64,000 bases of DNA from Cohnella endophytica (GTDB lineage: Bacteria > Bacillota > Bacilli > Paenibacillales > Paenibacillaceae). The DNA lies in contig NZ_RBZM01000005.1 in assembly GCF_003628305.1 (NCBI RefSeq), positions 558,001-622,000 of the forward strand, read 5' to 3'. The notes beneath the pieces were generated by a model. That model saw nothing but the letters and a program-made list of their open reading frames with translations, did not search any database and was not told the origin of the DNA. Shown piece after piece: positions 18,300-28,021 of the stretch. How positions within the stretch are numbered: the first letter of the stretch is position 1; each line of letters starts with the position of its first letter. The translations under genes were made by a program, and so were the position numbers.

Positions 18300-20060
18300 A
18301 TGACCTTAAGCATGGTGCTTATGCTCGTACAAGTGTTTTTTGCCGTCGTCATCGGCATTTACTTTTGGAATTTGCTGCGTAATCAGAAAAACAATCGCAG
18401 CGCGGTGGACCGGGAGTCGCGCAAAGAAATGGATAAGCTGCGCAAGCTTCGATCGATTTCGTTGACGAAGCCGCTCTCGGAGAAGACGAGGCCCGCTTCG
18501 ATTACCGATATCGTCGGGCAGAAGGAAGGCTTGCGCGCGCTCAAGGCGGCTCTGTGCAGCAGCAATCCGCAGCACGTAATCGTATATGGACCTCCCGGCG
18601 TAGGGAAAACGGCAGCCGCTCGGGTCATTCTGGAGGAAGCGAAGAAGAACAAGATGTCTCCGTTCCGCTCGGAGGCCAAGTTCACGGAGATCGACGCGAC
18701 GACGGCCCGTTTCGACGAAAGAGGCATCGCCGATCCGTTGATCGGATCGGTTCACGATCCGATTTACCAAGGGGCAGGGGCAATGGGCGTCGCGGGTATC
18801 CCGCAGCCTAAGCCGGGCGCGGTAACGAAGGCGCACGGAGGCATCTTGTTCATAGACGAGATCGGGGAGCTCCACCCGATCCAGCTCAATAAACTGCTAA
18901 AGGTGCTCGAGGATCGCAAGGTATTCCTCGAGAGTGCTTATTACCACGCGGAAGACACGAATATTCCGATGTATATCCACGATATTTTCCAGAACGGATT
19001 ACCTGCGGATTTCCGGCTCGTCGGAGCGACGACGCGTTCGCCGAACGAGCTTCCTCCGGCGCTTAGAAGCCGTTGCATGGAAGTATACTTCCGGCCGCTG
19101 CTTCCGGGCGAGATTGCCCAGATTGCCGAGAACGCCATCCAGAAAATCGGATTCGAACCTCGACCCGATGCGCTCGAAGTCGTGCAACGTTATGCAACGA
19201 ACGGCAGGGAAGCCGTCAACATCATTCAATTGGCGGCGGGTTTGGCCATTTCCGAAAGCCGGGAAGAACTGAGCGGCGCCGACGTCGAATGGGTCGTCAA
19301 CAGCAGCCAGTTACCTCCGCGTCCCGATCGCAAAGTACCGAACAAGCCGCAGGTCGGCTTCGTTAACGGATTGGCCGTGTACGGACCTAGCATGGGAGCG
19401 CTGCTGGAGATCGAAGTAACCGCGACGCCCGCGGTTCCGGGCAAAGGCTTGTTAAACATTACGGGCGTCGTGGAAGAAGAGGAGCTTGGCGGCGGACAAC
19501 GCACGCTGCGCCGCAAGAGTATGGCGAAAGGCTCTTTGGACAACGTGCTGACCGTGCTGAAGAGAAGCGGATTCCAGCCGGACAATTTCGACTTGCATAT
19601 CAACTTTCCGGGAGGAACGCCGGTGGACGGACCTTCCGCCGGCGTGGCGATGGCGGTCGCGATCGCTTCCGCCATGATGAAGCAGCCGGTGAACAACAAA
19701 ATTGCCATGACGGGCGAAGTGAGCATCCACGGCGCGGTAAAGCCGGTAGGAGGAGTCGTCGCCAAAGTCGAGGCCGCGTTCCAATCCGGCGCGGATACCG
19801 TCATTATTCCGAAGGAGAACTGGCAGGCGATCTTCGAGAACCTCGAAGGGGTCAAGGTCGTTCCCGTAGACCGGCTGGAGGATGCGTTCCGATACGTCTT
19901 CGGCGAAGAAATGATCTGGATGGACGCGAAGTGGCAATCGAGCGAGCTGCCGGTCGCCGCGGACGCCTTCGCTGCGGCTCCGGCAGGATCGGTGCTTCAC
20001 GCGGGCGGGCGCGCCGAATCCACGGCGCTCGACGGGAGCGGCCGCACGGCGGAAGGATGA
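18300..20060 (+). CDS. lonB: ATP-dependent protease LonB
   Basis: Sporulation-linked Lon-type protease; in B. subtilis LonB is forespore-expressed. The 586-residue protein starts with a membrane segment (MVLMLVQVFFAVVIGIYFWNLL), then AAA+ Walker [12 protein letters not shown], Walker B ILFIDEIGELHP, and the peptidase domain with the catalytic Ser in DGPSAGVAMA and the Lys in the later KPVGGVVAKVEAA region. GGGGAGG abuts an ATG three codons upstream but is well spaced (9 bases) for this ATG. An Ala/Gly-rich tail of about 35 residues extends beyond the B. subtilis protein. It is immediately upstream of lon, the conserved pair. Confidence 0.94.
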   Translation: MTLSMVLMLVQVFFAVVIGIYFWNLLRNQKNNRSAVDRESRKEMDKLRKLRSISLTKPLSEKTRPASITDIVGQKEGLRALKAALCSSNPQHVIVYGPPGVGKTAAARVILEEAKKNKMSPFRSEAKFTEIDATTARFDERGIADPLIGSVHDPIYQGAGAMGVAGIPQPKPGAVTKAHGGILFIDEIGELHPIQLNKLLKVLEDRKVFLESAYYHAEDTNIPMYIHDIFQNGLPADFRLVGATTRSPNELPPALRSRCMEVYFRPLLPGEIAQIAENAIQKIGFEPRPDALEVVQRYATNGREAVNIIQLAAGLAISESREELSGADVEWVVNSSQLPPRPDRKVPNKPQVGFVNGLAVYGPSMGALLEIEVTATPAVPGKGLLNITGVVEEEELGGGQRTLRRKSMAKGSLDNVLTVLKRSGFQPDNFDLHINFPGGTPVDGPSAGVAMAVAIASAMMKQPVNNKIAMTGEVSIHGAVKPVGGVVAKVEAAFQSGADTVIIPKENWQAIFENLEGVKVVPVDRLEDAFRYVFGEEMIWMDAKWQSSELPVAADAFAAAPAGSVLHAGGRAESTALDGSGRTAEG

Positions 20061-20083
20061 CCGAAATTGCCGAACCAGTAGTT

Positions 20084-20134
20084 AAAGGGGTGTTCTCAAG
20101 GACGATTTCAGTCTTTGCGGAACACCCCTTTTTT
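20084..20134 (+). terminator. Terminator of lonB
   Basis: AAAGGGGTGTTC pairs with GAACACCCCTTT around a 26-base arm, followed by a T run. Confidence 0.85.
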
Positions 20135-20161
20135 GCGGCGAGCGAATACATTTGATACAAT
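20133..20161 (+). promoter_or_regulatory. Sigma-A-type promoter of lon
   Basis: TTGCGG, a 17-base spacer and TACAAT, starting at the last bases of the lonB terminator. It gives lon a vegetative promoter separate from lonB. Confidence 0.7.
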
Positions 20162-20207
20162 GACTGGAGTGTTTGAATTCGTTCCAGAACTGCGAGGTGC
20201 GTCAATT

Positions 20208-22652
20208 ATGGGTTCGGGCAAACAGAAAAGCCGTTCGATTCCCTTGCTGCCCCTAAGAGGGCTGCTCGTATATCCCAGCATGGTGCTCCATCTGGATGTA
20301 GGTAGGGAGAAGTCCGTCAAAGCGTTGGAGCAATGCATGATCGACGATCACATGATCTTGCTCTGCTCGCAATCAGAGATCAACATCGAAGAACCTACGC
20401 AAGAGGACATTTACCAAGTCGGAACGATCGCCAAAGTTCGCCAAATGCTGAAGCTTCCGAACGGAACGATCCGTGTTCTGGTGGAGGGCGTCAGTCGCGC
20501 CGAGATCGAGCAATATTTGCCGAACGACGAATATTACGAAGTGCTCGCCCGCGAGCTTCAAGAAGGCCAGACGAACGACTCGGAGCTGGATGCGCTTATG
20601 CGCGCCGTGCTGAGCCAGTTCGAGCACTATATCAACCTATCCAAGAAGGTGACCCCCGAGACGCTTGCCGCCGTTTCCGATATCGATCAACCGGGCCGGT
20701 TGGCGGATGTGATCACGAGCCATCTGTCGCTGAAAATAAAAGATAAGCAAGAAATACTGGAAACGATCGAGGTCCGTCCTCGTCTGGAGAAGCTGCTCGA
20801 CTTCCTCAATAACGAGCGCGAAGTGCTGGAGTTGGAGCGCAAGATCAGCCAACGCGTCAAGAAGCAGATGGAGAAGACGCAGAAAGAGTATTACCTTCGC
20901 GAACAAATGAAGGCGATCCAAAAGGAACTCGGCGATAAGGAAGGCCGCGCGGGCGAAGTCGAAGAGCTGAGAGCCCAACTCGCCGAAGCGGAGTTGCCGG
21001 AGAAAATCGAAACCAAAGTCGAGAAGGAAATCGATCGACTGGAGAAAATGCCCGCATCGTCCGCGGAAGGGGCGGTTATCCGCACTTACGTCGAATGGCT
21101 GCTCGCTCTGCCGTGGAGCAAGATGACGGAGGACGATCTCGACATCGTCAAAGCCGAGCAAATCCTGAACGACGAGCATTACGGACTCGATAAGCCCAAG
21201 GAACGGGTGCTGGAATATCTTGCCGTCCAGAAGCTCGTCAAGAAGCTGAAAGGCCCGATCCTGTGTTTGGTCGGTCCTCCGGGCGTCGGCAAAACCTCCT
21301 TGGCGAAGTCGATCGCGAAGTCGCTAGGACGCGAGTTCGTACGGATCTCGCTTGGCGGCGTGCGCGACGAAGCGGAAATCCGCGGACATCGCCGGACGTA
21401 CGTCGGGGCGATGCCGGGAAGAATTCTGCAAGGCATGCGCAACGCCGGGTCGGCGAATCCCGTTTTCCTGCTGGACGAAATCGACAAAATGGCGATGGAT
21501 TTCCGGGGAGACCCGTCGTCCGCGTTACTCGAAGTGCTCGATCCGGAGCAGAACTCGACTTTCAGCGATCATTACGTCGAGATGCCTTTCGACCTTTCCA
21601 ACGTTATGTTCGTCACGACTGCGAACGTAGTGCACAATATTCCAAGGCCTCTTCTTGACCGGATGGAGTTGCTTCACGTTCCGGGATATACGGAACTGGA
21701 AAAGCAACAAATCGCGGAACGCCATCTGCTTCCGAAGCAGAAACGCGACCACGGCTTGGAAGAGAGTCAGCTCGTCATGGAGTCCGACGCCATCTTGTCC
21801 GTCATTCGTTACTATACGCGGGAGTCGGGCGTGCGCAATATGGAGCAACAGCTCGCTTCGGTATGCCGCAAAGCCGCCAAAGCGATCGTGGCGAATCCCG
21901 AAGCCGCTCCTTTCGTCGTCGACGAGGAGAAGCTCAAGGAATTACTCGGACCGCCGAAGTACCGCCACGGTATGGCCGAACAGGAAGATCAGATCGGAGC
22001 CGTTACGGGCCTGGCATGGACAGAGGTCGGCGGAGACACGCTCGTGATCGAAGTCACGGTCATGCCGGGCAGCGGGAAACTGACTCTGACGGGCCAATTA
22101 GGCGACGTCATGAAGGAATCGGCGCAAGCCGCCTTCAGCTATACGCGAAGCCGTGCCAAGGACTTCGGAATCGATCCGCAGTTCCATGAGAAGAACGATA
22201 TTCACGTGCATATTCCGGAAGGCGCGATTCCGAAAGACGGCCCGTCCGCGGGCATTACGCTCGCGACTGCGCTCATCTCGGCGCTCACGAACCGCCGGGT
22301 TTCCCGCGAAGTCGCCATGACCGGGGAAATTACGCTTCGAGGCCGCGTGCTGCCGATCGGCGGTTTGAAGGAGAAGTCGCTTGCCGCGCATCGCGCCGGC
22401 ATCAAGAAAATTCTTCTTCCGAAAGATAACGAGCGAGATTTGCGCGACATTCCGGAAAGCGTGCGCCAGAGCATGACGTTCGTGCCGGTTGCGCATATGG
22501 ATGAAGTTCTTGCGCATGCGTTATCGGAGCCGCTTGGCCGCTTGGCGGGCGAGTCGGGCGAGGATGATGAGGATTTGCAAGCGGGCGCTTCGGCCATTAC
22601 GGGCCAGGCGGGCGACGAGCCGGAGGATGCTCCGCCGTTAGGAACACATTGA
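20208..22652 (+). CDS. lon: ATP-dependent protease Lon (LonA)
   Basis: Cytoplasmic quality-control protease. The 814-residue protein has an N-terminal substrate domain ([20 protein letters not shown]), a coiled-coil linker rich in Glu and Lys, AAA+ Walker [10 protein letters not shown], Walker [10 protein letters not shown], and the catalytic Ser in [18 protein letters not shown] with Lys in [10 protein letters not shown]. The acidic Gly/Ala tail of about 40 residues is longer than in B. subtilis LonA (774 aa). The ATG is chosen by homology: the frame opens 31 codons upstream inside the promoter. Its ribosome site, GAGGTG, is modest. Confidence 0.96.
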   Translation: MGSGKQKSRSIPLLPLRGLLVYPSMVLHLDVGREKSVKALEQCMIDDHMILLCSQSEINIEEPTQEDIYQVGTIAKVRQMLKLPNGTIRVLVEGVSRAEIEQYLPNDEYYEVLARELQEGQTNDSELDALMRAVLSQFEHYINLSKKVTPETLAAVSDIDQPGRLADVITSHLSLKIKDKQEILETIEVRPRLEKLLDFLNNEREVLELERKISQRVKKQMEKTQKEYYLREQMKAIQKELGDKEGRAGEVEELRAQLAEAELPEKIETKVEKEIDRLEKMPASSAEGAVIRTYVEWLLALPWSKMTEDDLDIVKAEQILNDEHYGLDKPKERVLEYLAVQKLVKKLKGPILCLVGPPGVGKTSLAKSIAKSLGREFVRISLGGVRDEAEIRGHRRTYVGAMPGRILQGMRNAGSANPVFLLDEIDKMAMDFRGDPSSALLEVLDPEQNSTFSDHYVEMPFDLSNVMFVTTANVVHNIPRPLLDRMELLHVPGYTELEKQQIAERHLLPKQKRDHGLEESQLVMESDAILSVIRYYTRESGVRNMEQQLASVCRKAAKAIVANPEAAPFVVDEEKLKELLGPPKYRHGMAEQEDQIGAVTGLAWTEVGGDTLVIEVTVMPGSGKLTLTGQLGDVMKESAQAAFSYTRSRAKDFGIDPQFHEKNDIHVHIPEGAIPKDGPSAGITLATALISALTNRRVSREVAMTGEITLRGRVLPIGGLKEKSLAAHRAGIKKILLPKDNERDLRDIPESVRQSMTFVPVAHMDEVLAHALSEPLGRLAGESGEDDEDLQAGASAITGQAGDEPEDAPPLGTH

Positions 22653-22671
22653 TGGGAGACCTTAAGGCTTT

Positions 22672-23325
22672 ATGAAGATCAAACAAAGCGAATTCGTAAT
22701 TAGCGCGGTTGGCCCGAGCCAGTATCCGGAAGACGGATTGCCGGAAATTTCTCTGGCCGGCCGCTCGAACGTAGGGAAATCTTCCCTGATCAACAAAATG
22801 CTGCTGAGGAAAAACTTGGCCCGGACGAGTCAACAGCCGGGCAAGACGCAGACGCTGAATTACTACAAAATCAACGGAGAGCTCGGAGAACTCTACTTCG
22901 TTGATTTTCCCGGTTACGGATATGCCAAAGTGTCCAAATCCGAGCGGGAAGCATGGGGCAAGATGATCGAGCGGTATTTGCGGGACCGCGATCCTCTTAA
23001 GCTGGTTCTGCAACTAGTGGACGTACGGCACCCGCCGTCCGCTGACGACAAGAAAATGTACGAATGGCTTTCCCATTATGAAATTCCGATGGCGGTCGTC
23101 GCGACGAAAGCGGATAAAGTGTCCCGTTCGCAATGGCCGAAACACGTCAAAATGATCCGTCAAACACTGGGAATGCCAGGACATGAACCGCTTGTTCTTT
23201 TCTCCTCGGAAACGGGACAAGGAAGAGACGAATTATGGAGCATAATCATGAAAGCGGCAGGATTACCGCAAGAAACCCCCTCCGAACCCCTTATCAACGC
23301 GCAGGAAACTGAGGATAACACGTAA
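22672..23325 (+). CDS. ysxC: Ribosome-biogenesis GTPase YsxC/EngB
   Basis: Essential GTPase for late 50S assembly. The 217-residue protein has G1 GRSNVGKSS, the switch region [16 protein letters not shown]3 [11 protein letters not shown] and G4 TKADKVSR. It follows lon after 19 bp, the same pairing as in B. subtilis, so co-transcription is likely. The ribosome site is weak (TTAAGG). The C-terminal tail of about 15 residues is variable. Confidence 0.95.
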   Translation: MKIKQSEFVISAVGPSQYPEDGLPEISLAGRSNVGKSSLINKMLLRKNLARTSQQPGKTQTLNYYKINGELGELYFVDFPGYGYAKVSKSEREAWGKMIERYLRDRDPLKLVLQLVDVRHPPSADDKKMYEWLSHYEIPMAVVATKADKVSRSQWPKHVKMIRQTLGMPGHEPLVLFSSETGQGRDELWSIIMKAAGLPQETPSEPLINAQETEDNT

Positions 23326-23478
23326 AAGTACGGATGAATCGCGGGAGGAAACGATTTTTGCATGTTTTTTCCGTGAATATCACGTTCGGGCCGCAGGAAT
23401 CGGCTTGCGATTTCGCGTATAATAAAGATTAGTTAACGCGTATCACAATCGCAAGACAATGGGAATTGAGGAGATTTT

Positions 23479-24069
23479 ATGGCTCAACGGGTAGCCACGG
23501 AGTATGTCAATACCAGCCTGACACTGACGGAAGCCGAAATGCCGAGACTGATTTCCATGTGCGAGGTCCAGCAGCTTCGACTGCAAGTTTTCGTAATGGA
23601 TAACGGCAATCAAGAGGTCGTATTGCAGGAAGAAGCGGGCGGCGAAACGATTCGTCTTAGCTTCGAGAGAACGAACGGGCAGTATCACTGCATGTTAACT
23701 TGCAGGGTCGTGCAGCCCAAACTGACGAATGTTTTGCGCACGCTGGTTTCATCGTTCAAAGGAGACGCGGTCGTCAATCGGATTTATTGCGGATTTACGA
23801 TGGTGTACCATTATATTCAAGGAAGCGTCGCGCGGATCGTCGAAAGCAAAGATGCCCAATTGCGGACCGTGTACGAACATTGCGACACGCTAGGCAGATT
23901 GGAATCCCAGTTTAATTCGTATTCGGTCGAGGAAGAAATTAGCCGGCTGCACGGTTCCGTCAACGAGTTGCTCGACATGCGCAATCAGACGAAGGAGCCG
24001 AGGCTAATCGGCGAAATCGACCAGAGATTGAAGTATCATAGCCGTTTATTGTTCACGTTGGAAGCATAG
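23479..24069 (+). CDS. Conserved hypothetical protein between ysxC and speD
   Basis: A 196-residue soluble protein with a good GAGGAG ribosome site and an upstream TATAAT (23418-23423) lacking a clear -35. I recognise no characterised domain. It is predicted alpha/beta in the first two thirds (LRLQVFVMDNGNQEVVLQEE, TNVLRTLVSSFKGDAVVNR), with an HCDTLGR element and a helical, charged C terminus (EEEISRLHGSVNELLDMRNQ). It has three cysteines and two YH pairs (QYHCML, MVYHYIQ). A strong terminator follows, so it appears to be a single-gene unit. Confidence 0.75.
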   Translation: MAQRVATEYVNTSLTLTEAEMPRLISMCEVQQLRLQVFVMDNGNQEVVLQEEAGGETIRLSFERTNGQYHCMLTCRVVQPKLTNVLRTLVSSFKGDAVVNRIYCGFTMVYHYIQGSVARIVESKDAQLRTVYEHCDTLGRLESQFNSYSVEEEISRLHGSVNELLDMRNQTKEPRLIGEIDQRLKYHSRLLFTLEA

Positions 24070-24092
24070 GCATTATCAACGTTTCGACATCG

Positions 24093-24122
24093 CAAAAAGA
24101 GCCGTTTTCAGGCTCTTTTTTC
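24093..24122 (+). terminator. Terminator
   Basis: AAAAAGAGCC/GGCTCTTTTT stem with a 7-base loop, ending in a T run. Confidence 0.9.
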
Positions 24123-24227
24123 TATTGTTTTGCAATGCCGAGGCGACCGTGTACGAAATCGCAAACCCCTGACGGGGCGCGGAAAAACAGGGGGTTGCCG
24201 CATGCGTAAAAACCCTAAAAAAAACTG

Positions 24228-24256
24228 TTGCATTTACCCCGGATAGATGTTATTTT
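24228..24256 (+). promoter_or_regulatory. Candidate promoter for the speD leader
   Basis: TTGCAT, a 17-base spacer and TATTTT. Transcription from here would include the whole leader structure. A second -10-like TACAAT at 24277-24282 has no clear -35 and would cut off the first helix. Confidence 0.4.
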
Positions 24257-24281
24257 TAGTTTCGTTGACAACTCAATACAA

Positions 24282-24391
24282 TAGGAACCAGGATTCACTC
24301 AAGGAATGCGGTGAGAGCAAATTCCCTCCAAGTGAATGACGTAGGTCCTAGCGGATGAAATCATTTTCACATTTTATTCCTAGGAAGGGGG
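24282..24391 (+). promoter_or_regulatory. Structured 5' leader of speD, riboswitch-like
   Basis: Three nested helices can be drawn: TAGGAACC (24282-24289) with GGTCCTA (24344-24350); ATTCACT (24293-24299) with AGTGAAT (24331-24337); GGAAT (24303-24307) with ATTCC (24321-24325), closed by a 13-base purine-rich loop. The segment TCCTA of the outer helix can instead pair with TAGGA at 24381-24385, which overlaps the speD ribosome site GGAAGGGGG. That gives a plausible on/off switch. I do not recognise it as a known riboswitch class. The structure is seen in the sequence; regulation is inferred. Confidence 0.5.
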
Positions 24392-24400
24392 AACCGGAAG

Positions 24401-24802
24401 ATGGAATACTCGACTTTCGGACGACACGTTGCGGTTGACACATGGGGAGGAAACATCGATATTCTGAACAGTGCGGAACTTCTCCAATCGCACATGGTGG
24501 AAGCGGCCGAAGCATGCGGCGCAACGGTACTCTCGGTTCAAGCGAAACAATTCGAACCTCAAGGAGCTACCGTACTGGTCTTGCTTTCGGAGAGCCACAT
24601 CTCCATTCACACGTATCCTGAAAAAGGTTTTGCCGCGATCGACTGCTATACTTGTGGCGAGACCGTGGATCCGCAAGCTGCAATTGACTATCTCGTCGGA
24701 GTGATCAAACCGGAGAAAACTTACGCGAAGAAATTAATCCGCGGACTCGGCGAATTGCAAGTCGTCGAACCGACGATCCAACAAGCCGAACTCGTTAAAT
24801 AA
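24401..24802 (+). CDS. speD: S-adenosylmethionine decarboxylase proenzyme
   Basis: Makes decarboxylated AdoMet, the aminopropyl donor for spermidine. The 133-residue length fits the short bacterial class 1B. The chain self-cleaves before Ser65 in LSESHISIHTYPE, which becomes the pyruvoyl cofactor; the later conserved Cys lies in AAIDCYTCGE. The start follows GGAAGGGGG. It is a monocistronic gene with its own terminator. No aminopropyltransferase (speE) lies nearby. The unusual leader suggests post-transcriptional control. Confidence 0.95.
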   Translation: MEYSTFGRHVAVDTWGGNIDILNSAELLQSHMVEAAEACGATVLSVQAKQFEPQGATVLVLLSESHISIHTYPEKGFAAIDCYTCGETVDPQAAIDYLVGVIKPEKTYAKKLIRGLGELQVVEPTIQQAELVK

Positions 24803-24812
24803 TCGATACTCG

Positions 24813-24845
24813 AAGCCATGAGGAGCATACCTCATGGCTTTTTCT
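24813..24845 (+). terminator. Terminator of speD
   Basis: AAGCCATGAGG/CCTCATGGCTT stem with a 6-base loop and a T run. Confidence 0.92.
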
Positions 24846-25014
24846 TATGCATAGAATACGAATGGGGCAAAAAGACGACAATAGGAAAAAAGCGGCGCGT
24901 CCGTTTTCATAAAGTTTTCATATTTGAGGGCTAAGAGGCTGTCCAACTATGTTATAATAATCGTTGATAAACAGGATCATCCTTACTCCCAAGCAGAAAG
25001 TCAGGTGAAAACCC

Positions 25015-26442
25015 ATGCATCTAATCGTAGTCGGATTGAATTATCGCACGGCTCCCGTCGAAATGAGGGAACGCTTTGCGTTGTCCGAACAGGAGATGCC
25101 GCTCGCCCTTCAGGGGTTGAAGCAAACGACGGGCTTTCTCGAGGGTGTGATCGTGGCGACCTGTAACCGGACGGAAATCTATGCGGTCGTGGACAGGCTT
25201 CAGCTTTGCGGACATTATATCCGCGCCTTTATGGAGCAATGGTTCAAGATCCCGCGTAAGGAGTTTAACTCCCATATCTACATGTACGAGGACGATCGTG
25301 CGGTAGAGCATCTGTTCCGGGTCGCCAGCGGCTTGGATTCGATGATAATCGGAGAAACGCAAATTCTCGGGCAAGTCAAAGATGCATTCTTGCTCGCTCA
25401 AGAGCAGCAAGCAACCGGTACGTTGTTCAATCGTTTATTCAAACAAGCGATCACGCTAGCCAAACGCGCGCATTCCGAGACATCGGTCGGAGAGAGCGCC
25501 GTATCGGTAAGCTACGCCGCGGTAGAACTCGGTAAACGCATTTTCGGACGTTTCGACGACAAGAAGGTCATGATCGTCGGCGCCGGCAAGATGAGCGAGC
25601 TTACGGCGCAGCACCTTCACGCTAACGGCGCCAAGGAAGTATTCGTTGTAAATCGTACGGTGGAAAAGGCGGAAGAGTTGGCCGTGAAGTTCGAAGGCAC
25701 GGCCATGACGCTAGACGCCGCCATAGGGCGACTGAAGGACGTCGACATCGTGATCAGCAGCACGGGAGCCAACGGCTTCGTGGTTACTCGCGAACATATC
25801 GAAGCGGCAATGGCCGGCCGCAAGAAAAAACCTTTGTTCTTGATCGATATCGCGGTGCCTCGCGACATCGATCCGGCTTGCGGGGATTTGCCGAATGTGT
25901 ACCTCTACGATATCGACGACCTGGAAGGCATCGTCGAAACGAATATGGCCAAGCGTCGCAAGGAGGCCGCGATCATCGAAGAGATGATCGATCTCGAGCA
26001 GGAAGCTTATCAGCAATGGTATGCGACTTTAGGGGTCAGCCCGCTCATCCGCGCTCTTCAGGAGAAAGCCGCCGGCATCCAGGAGACGACGCTCGATAGC
26101 TTGCTTCGCAAGCTTCCGGAGCTGGACGACAGGCAAGTCAAAGTCATTCGCAAGCTGACGAAAAGCATCGTGAACCAGATTATTCACGATCCGATCTTGC
26201 ACATTAAAGAAGCGGCCGTCGAGAAGCGCGGAGACGAAGCCATGAAATTGTTCGTCCAACTGTTCGCGCTCGAAGACGAAGTCGATCGCGTAAGGGCGGA
26301 AGAAAAGTCCGAAGAGAAAGCCAAAAAAGCGTCGCATGCGGGTGCATCTTCATCCGGCACGGCAACCGCCGCTGCAACCGCTACGGGCTCCGTCTTGGAC
26401 ATCGACAAATTGCTGTCTCAACTGGCTGGCGCGCTTCGATAA
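25015..26442 (+). CDS. hemA: Glutamyl-tRNA reductase
   Basis: First committed enzyme of C5 heme synthesis: reduces glutamyl-tRNA(Glu) to glutamate-1-semialdehyde. The 475-residue protein begins MHLIVVGLNYRTAPVEMRE. The catalytic Cys is in VATCNRTEIYAVV, and the NADPH domain has MIVGAGKMSELTAQHL. The C-terminal dimerisation helices are followed by an insert rich in Lys/Glu then Ala/Ser/Thr/Gly (near residues 425-460) before a final helix, longer than in B. subtilis. It opens the hemA-hemX-sirC-hemC-cobA/hemD-hemB run. A TATAAT occurs at 24953-24958 without a good -35. Confidence 0.96.
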   Translation: MHLIVVGLNYRTAPVEMRERFALSEQEMPLALQGLKQTTGFLEGVIVATCNRTEIYAVVDRLQLCGHYIRAFMEQWFKIPRKEFNSHIYMYEDDRAVEHLFRVASGLDSMIIGETQILGQVKDAFLLAQEQQATGTLFNRLFKQAITLAKRAHSETSVGESAVSVSYAAVELGKRIFGRFDDKKVMIVGAGKMSELTAQHLHANGAKEVFVVNRTVEKAEELAVKFEGTAMTLDAAIGRLKDVDIVISSTGANGFVVTREHIEAAMAGRKKKPLFLIDIAVPRDIDPACGDLPNVYLYDIDDLEGIVETNMAKRRKEAAIIEEMIDLEQEAYQQWYATLGVSPLIRALQEKAAGIQETTLDSLLRKLPELDDRQVKVIRKLTKSIVNQIIHDPILHIKEAAVEKRGDEAMKLFVQLFALEDEVDRVRAEEKSEEKAKKASHAGASSSGTATAAATATGSVLDIDKLLSQLAGALR

Positions 26443-26471
26443 TCGCCAGGGAATCTGGAGGCGCTGCCCCG

Positions 26472-27293
26472 ATGGTAACTCAAGATTGGTTAACCGATGC
26501 CGTTCTTTATATTTATGCCCTGAGCTTGCTTTTTTTCGTATCCGATGCCGCTTCCGGCAATCGGAAAGCGAGAAAAGTCGGAACAGGGCTGCTTGTTTTT
26601 GTTTGGGTGCTGCAGGGAGCTTTTCTGATGGCGCTCCTGTTCGATCGATTTTCAGTGCCTACGCTAACGCTTAGGGATTATTTGTTTTTCGTCTCCTGGT
26701 TGCTCGTTTCCGCGTCATTTATTCTCAATCGGATCATGCGCGCGGAATTACTCGTCTTGCTCGTTAACGTCGTCGGATTCGCCGTGCTCGCTTCGAACTT
26801 GATCGAGAGGCCGAAGCATGACGCGGTACTTCAACCCTGGGAAGTAGCTAGGCGTTTGCTGCTCGTGCACGTCGGACTCATTACCGTCTCGTTCGCCATT
26901 TTGACGGTTACGGCCGTTCTGGGGCTCATGTATCTCTTCCTCCACCGTCGGCTGAAGGCGAAGAAATGGTCGCATGTCATGAGCCGCATGCCGAGCCTGG
27001 AATGGATCGATCAGTACGCTTACCGGGCGGGCTTGATAGGCGTTCCGCTGTTGTTGCTGTCTTTGTCGACGGGGGCCGCGGCCTTGCTTATCGACGGCGA
27101 ACCGATGCATTTGCTAGACGAGAAGGTGCTGCTGTCGTTCGCGGCGGGAGCGGCCTATATCGTTTACTTAATTCGCAGGTTGGCTTCCCGAGACGATAAT
27201 TCGAAAGTCGTCCGATGGAATTTGCTCGGATACGCTTTGCTGATCGCCGGTTTCTTCGCGAATTCGTTGTCTTCTTTTCACCAATTGGTATAA
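26472..27293 (+). CDS. hemX: HemX / CcsA-like membrane protein
   Basis: A 273-residue protein with about eight hydrophobic segments, placed directly after hemA as in B. subtilis. There HemX lowers HemA protein level, and the family is related to the cytochrome c assembly protein CcsA. Histidines at helix ends (VHVGLITVSF, SSFHQLV) resemble the heme-contact histidines of CcsA. The start is supported by GGAGG about 11 bases upstream. Feedback on HemA is inferred from family and position. Confidence 0.88.
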   Translation: MVTQDWLTDAVLYIYALSLLFFVSDAASGNRKARKVGTGLLVFVWVLQGAFLMALLFDRFSVPTLTLRDYLFFVSWLLVSASFILNRIMRAELLVLLVNVVGFAVLASNLIERPKHDAVLQPWEVARRLLLVHVGLITVSFAILTVTAVLGLMYLFLHRRLKAKKWSHVMSRMPSLEWIDQYAYRAGLIGVPLLLLSLSTGAAALLIDGEPMHLLDEKVLLSFAAGAAYIVYLIRRLASRDDNSKVVRWNLLGYALLIAGFFANSLSSFHQLV

Positions 27294-27358
27294 CTAGATT
27301 TCTTTTCTCGTTTCGCATCGAGAACATGGACTAGCATCCGTGGGAGGAGCGTTCGCCA

Positions 27359-28015
27359 ATGTCGCAATGGTATCCGGTGATGCTTAACCTCGAAGGGCGC
27401 GTATGCGTCGTCTTCGGCGGCGGAGCGGTTGCCGAACGCAAGACGCAAGGATTGTTGGATGCGGGTGCGGACGTACGGGTCGTGAGTCCGACGCTAACAC
27501 GCGTAATGAAGCAGTGGGTCTCAGAGGGCCGCGTGCGTTGGATCGAGCGCGAAGCCGAGGATAGCGACGTCTTCGGAGCGACTCTCCTATTCGCGGCGAC
27601 CGATAATCGGGCCGTGAATCGCAGGTTAGCGGAGACGGCTAGGGAATTAGGAGTTCCTGCGAATATTGCCGACGACGGAGAGTGCGGGGACTTTATCGTT
27701 CCCGCCGTATTACGTCGGGGAGATCTCGTATTGACCGCAAGCGCGTCCGGGACGGGACCGGCGTTGTCGGCGCGAATTATCTCGGAACTTGCCGTCAAAT
27801 ACGGTCCGGAATACAATGAGAGCACTCAGGCTTTGAAGGCGATCCGCGCGATCGTCAAAGCGGAGGTCGGAAATTCGGAGGAACGGCGGGAGCTGCTCCG
27901 GGCGGCCGTATCCGACGACGCGCTGGAGGAATGGCGTTATTCTCCCTGGCTTCGCCAGGATAAGGCGCAACTGATCGAACGATTGCGGCAACGAGCACAT
28001 GACCGGAAGGGATAG
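27359..28015 (+). CDS. sirC: Precorrin-2 dehydrogenase / sirohydrochlorin ferrochelatase family protein
   Basis: NAD-dependent oxidation of precorrin-2 to sirohydrochlorin, the step before iron insertion to siroheme. The 218-residue protein has a Rossmann start GRVCVVFGGGAVAERKTQGLL, the conserved LLFAATDNRAVNRRL, and the core ending GDFIVPAVLRRGDLVLTASASGTGPALSARI, as in Met8p and the N-terminal half of CysG. Whether it also has ferrochelatase activity cannot be told from the sequence. It sits inside the heme operon, 7 bp before hemC. With the CobA domain downstream it completes the path from uroporphyrinogen III to sirohydrochlorin. Confidence 0.88.
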   Translation: MSQWYPVMLNLEGRVCVVFGGGAVAERKTQGLLDAGADVRVVSPTLTRVMKQWVSEGRVRWIEREAEDSDVFGATLLFAATDNRAVNRRLAETARELGVPANIADDGECGDFIVPAVLRRGDLVLTASASGTGPALSARIISELAVKYGPEYNESTQALKAIRAIVKAEVGNSEERRELLRAAVSDDALEEWRYSPWLRQDKAQLIERLRQRAHDRKG

Positions 28016-28021
28016 ATACAT

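Noticed and set aside
24282..24350. S-box (SAM-I) riboswitch upstream of speD
   Set aside because: The leader lacks the SAM-I core sequences and four-way junction; it is reported as an unassigned structure instead.
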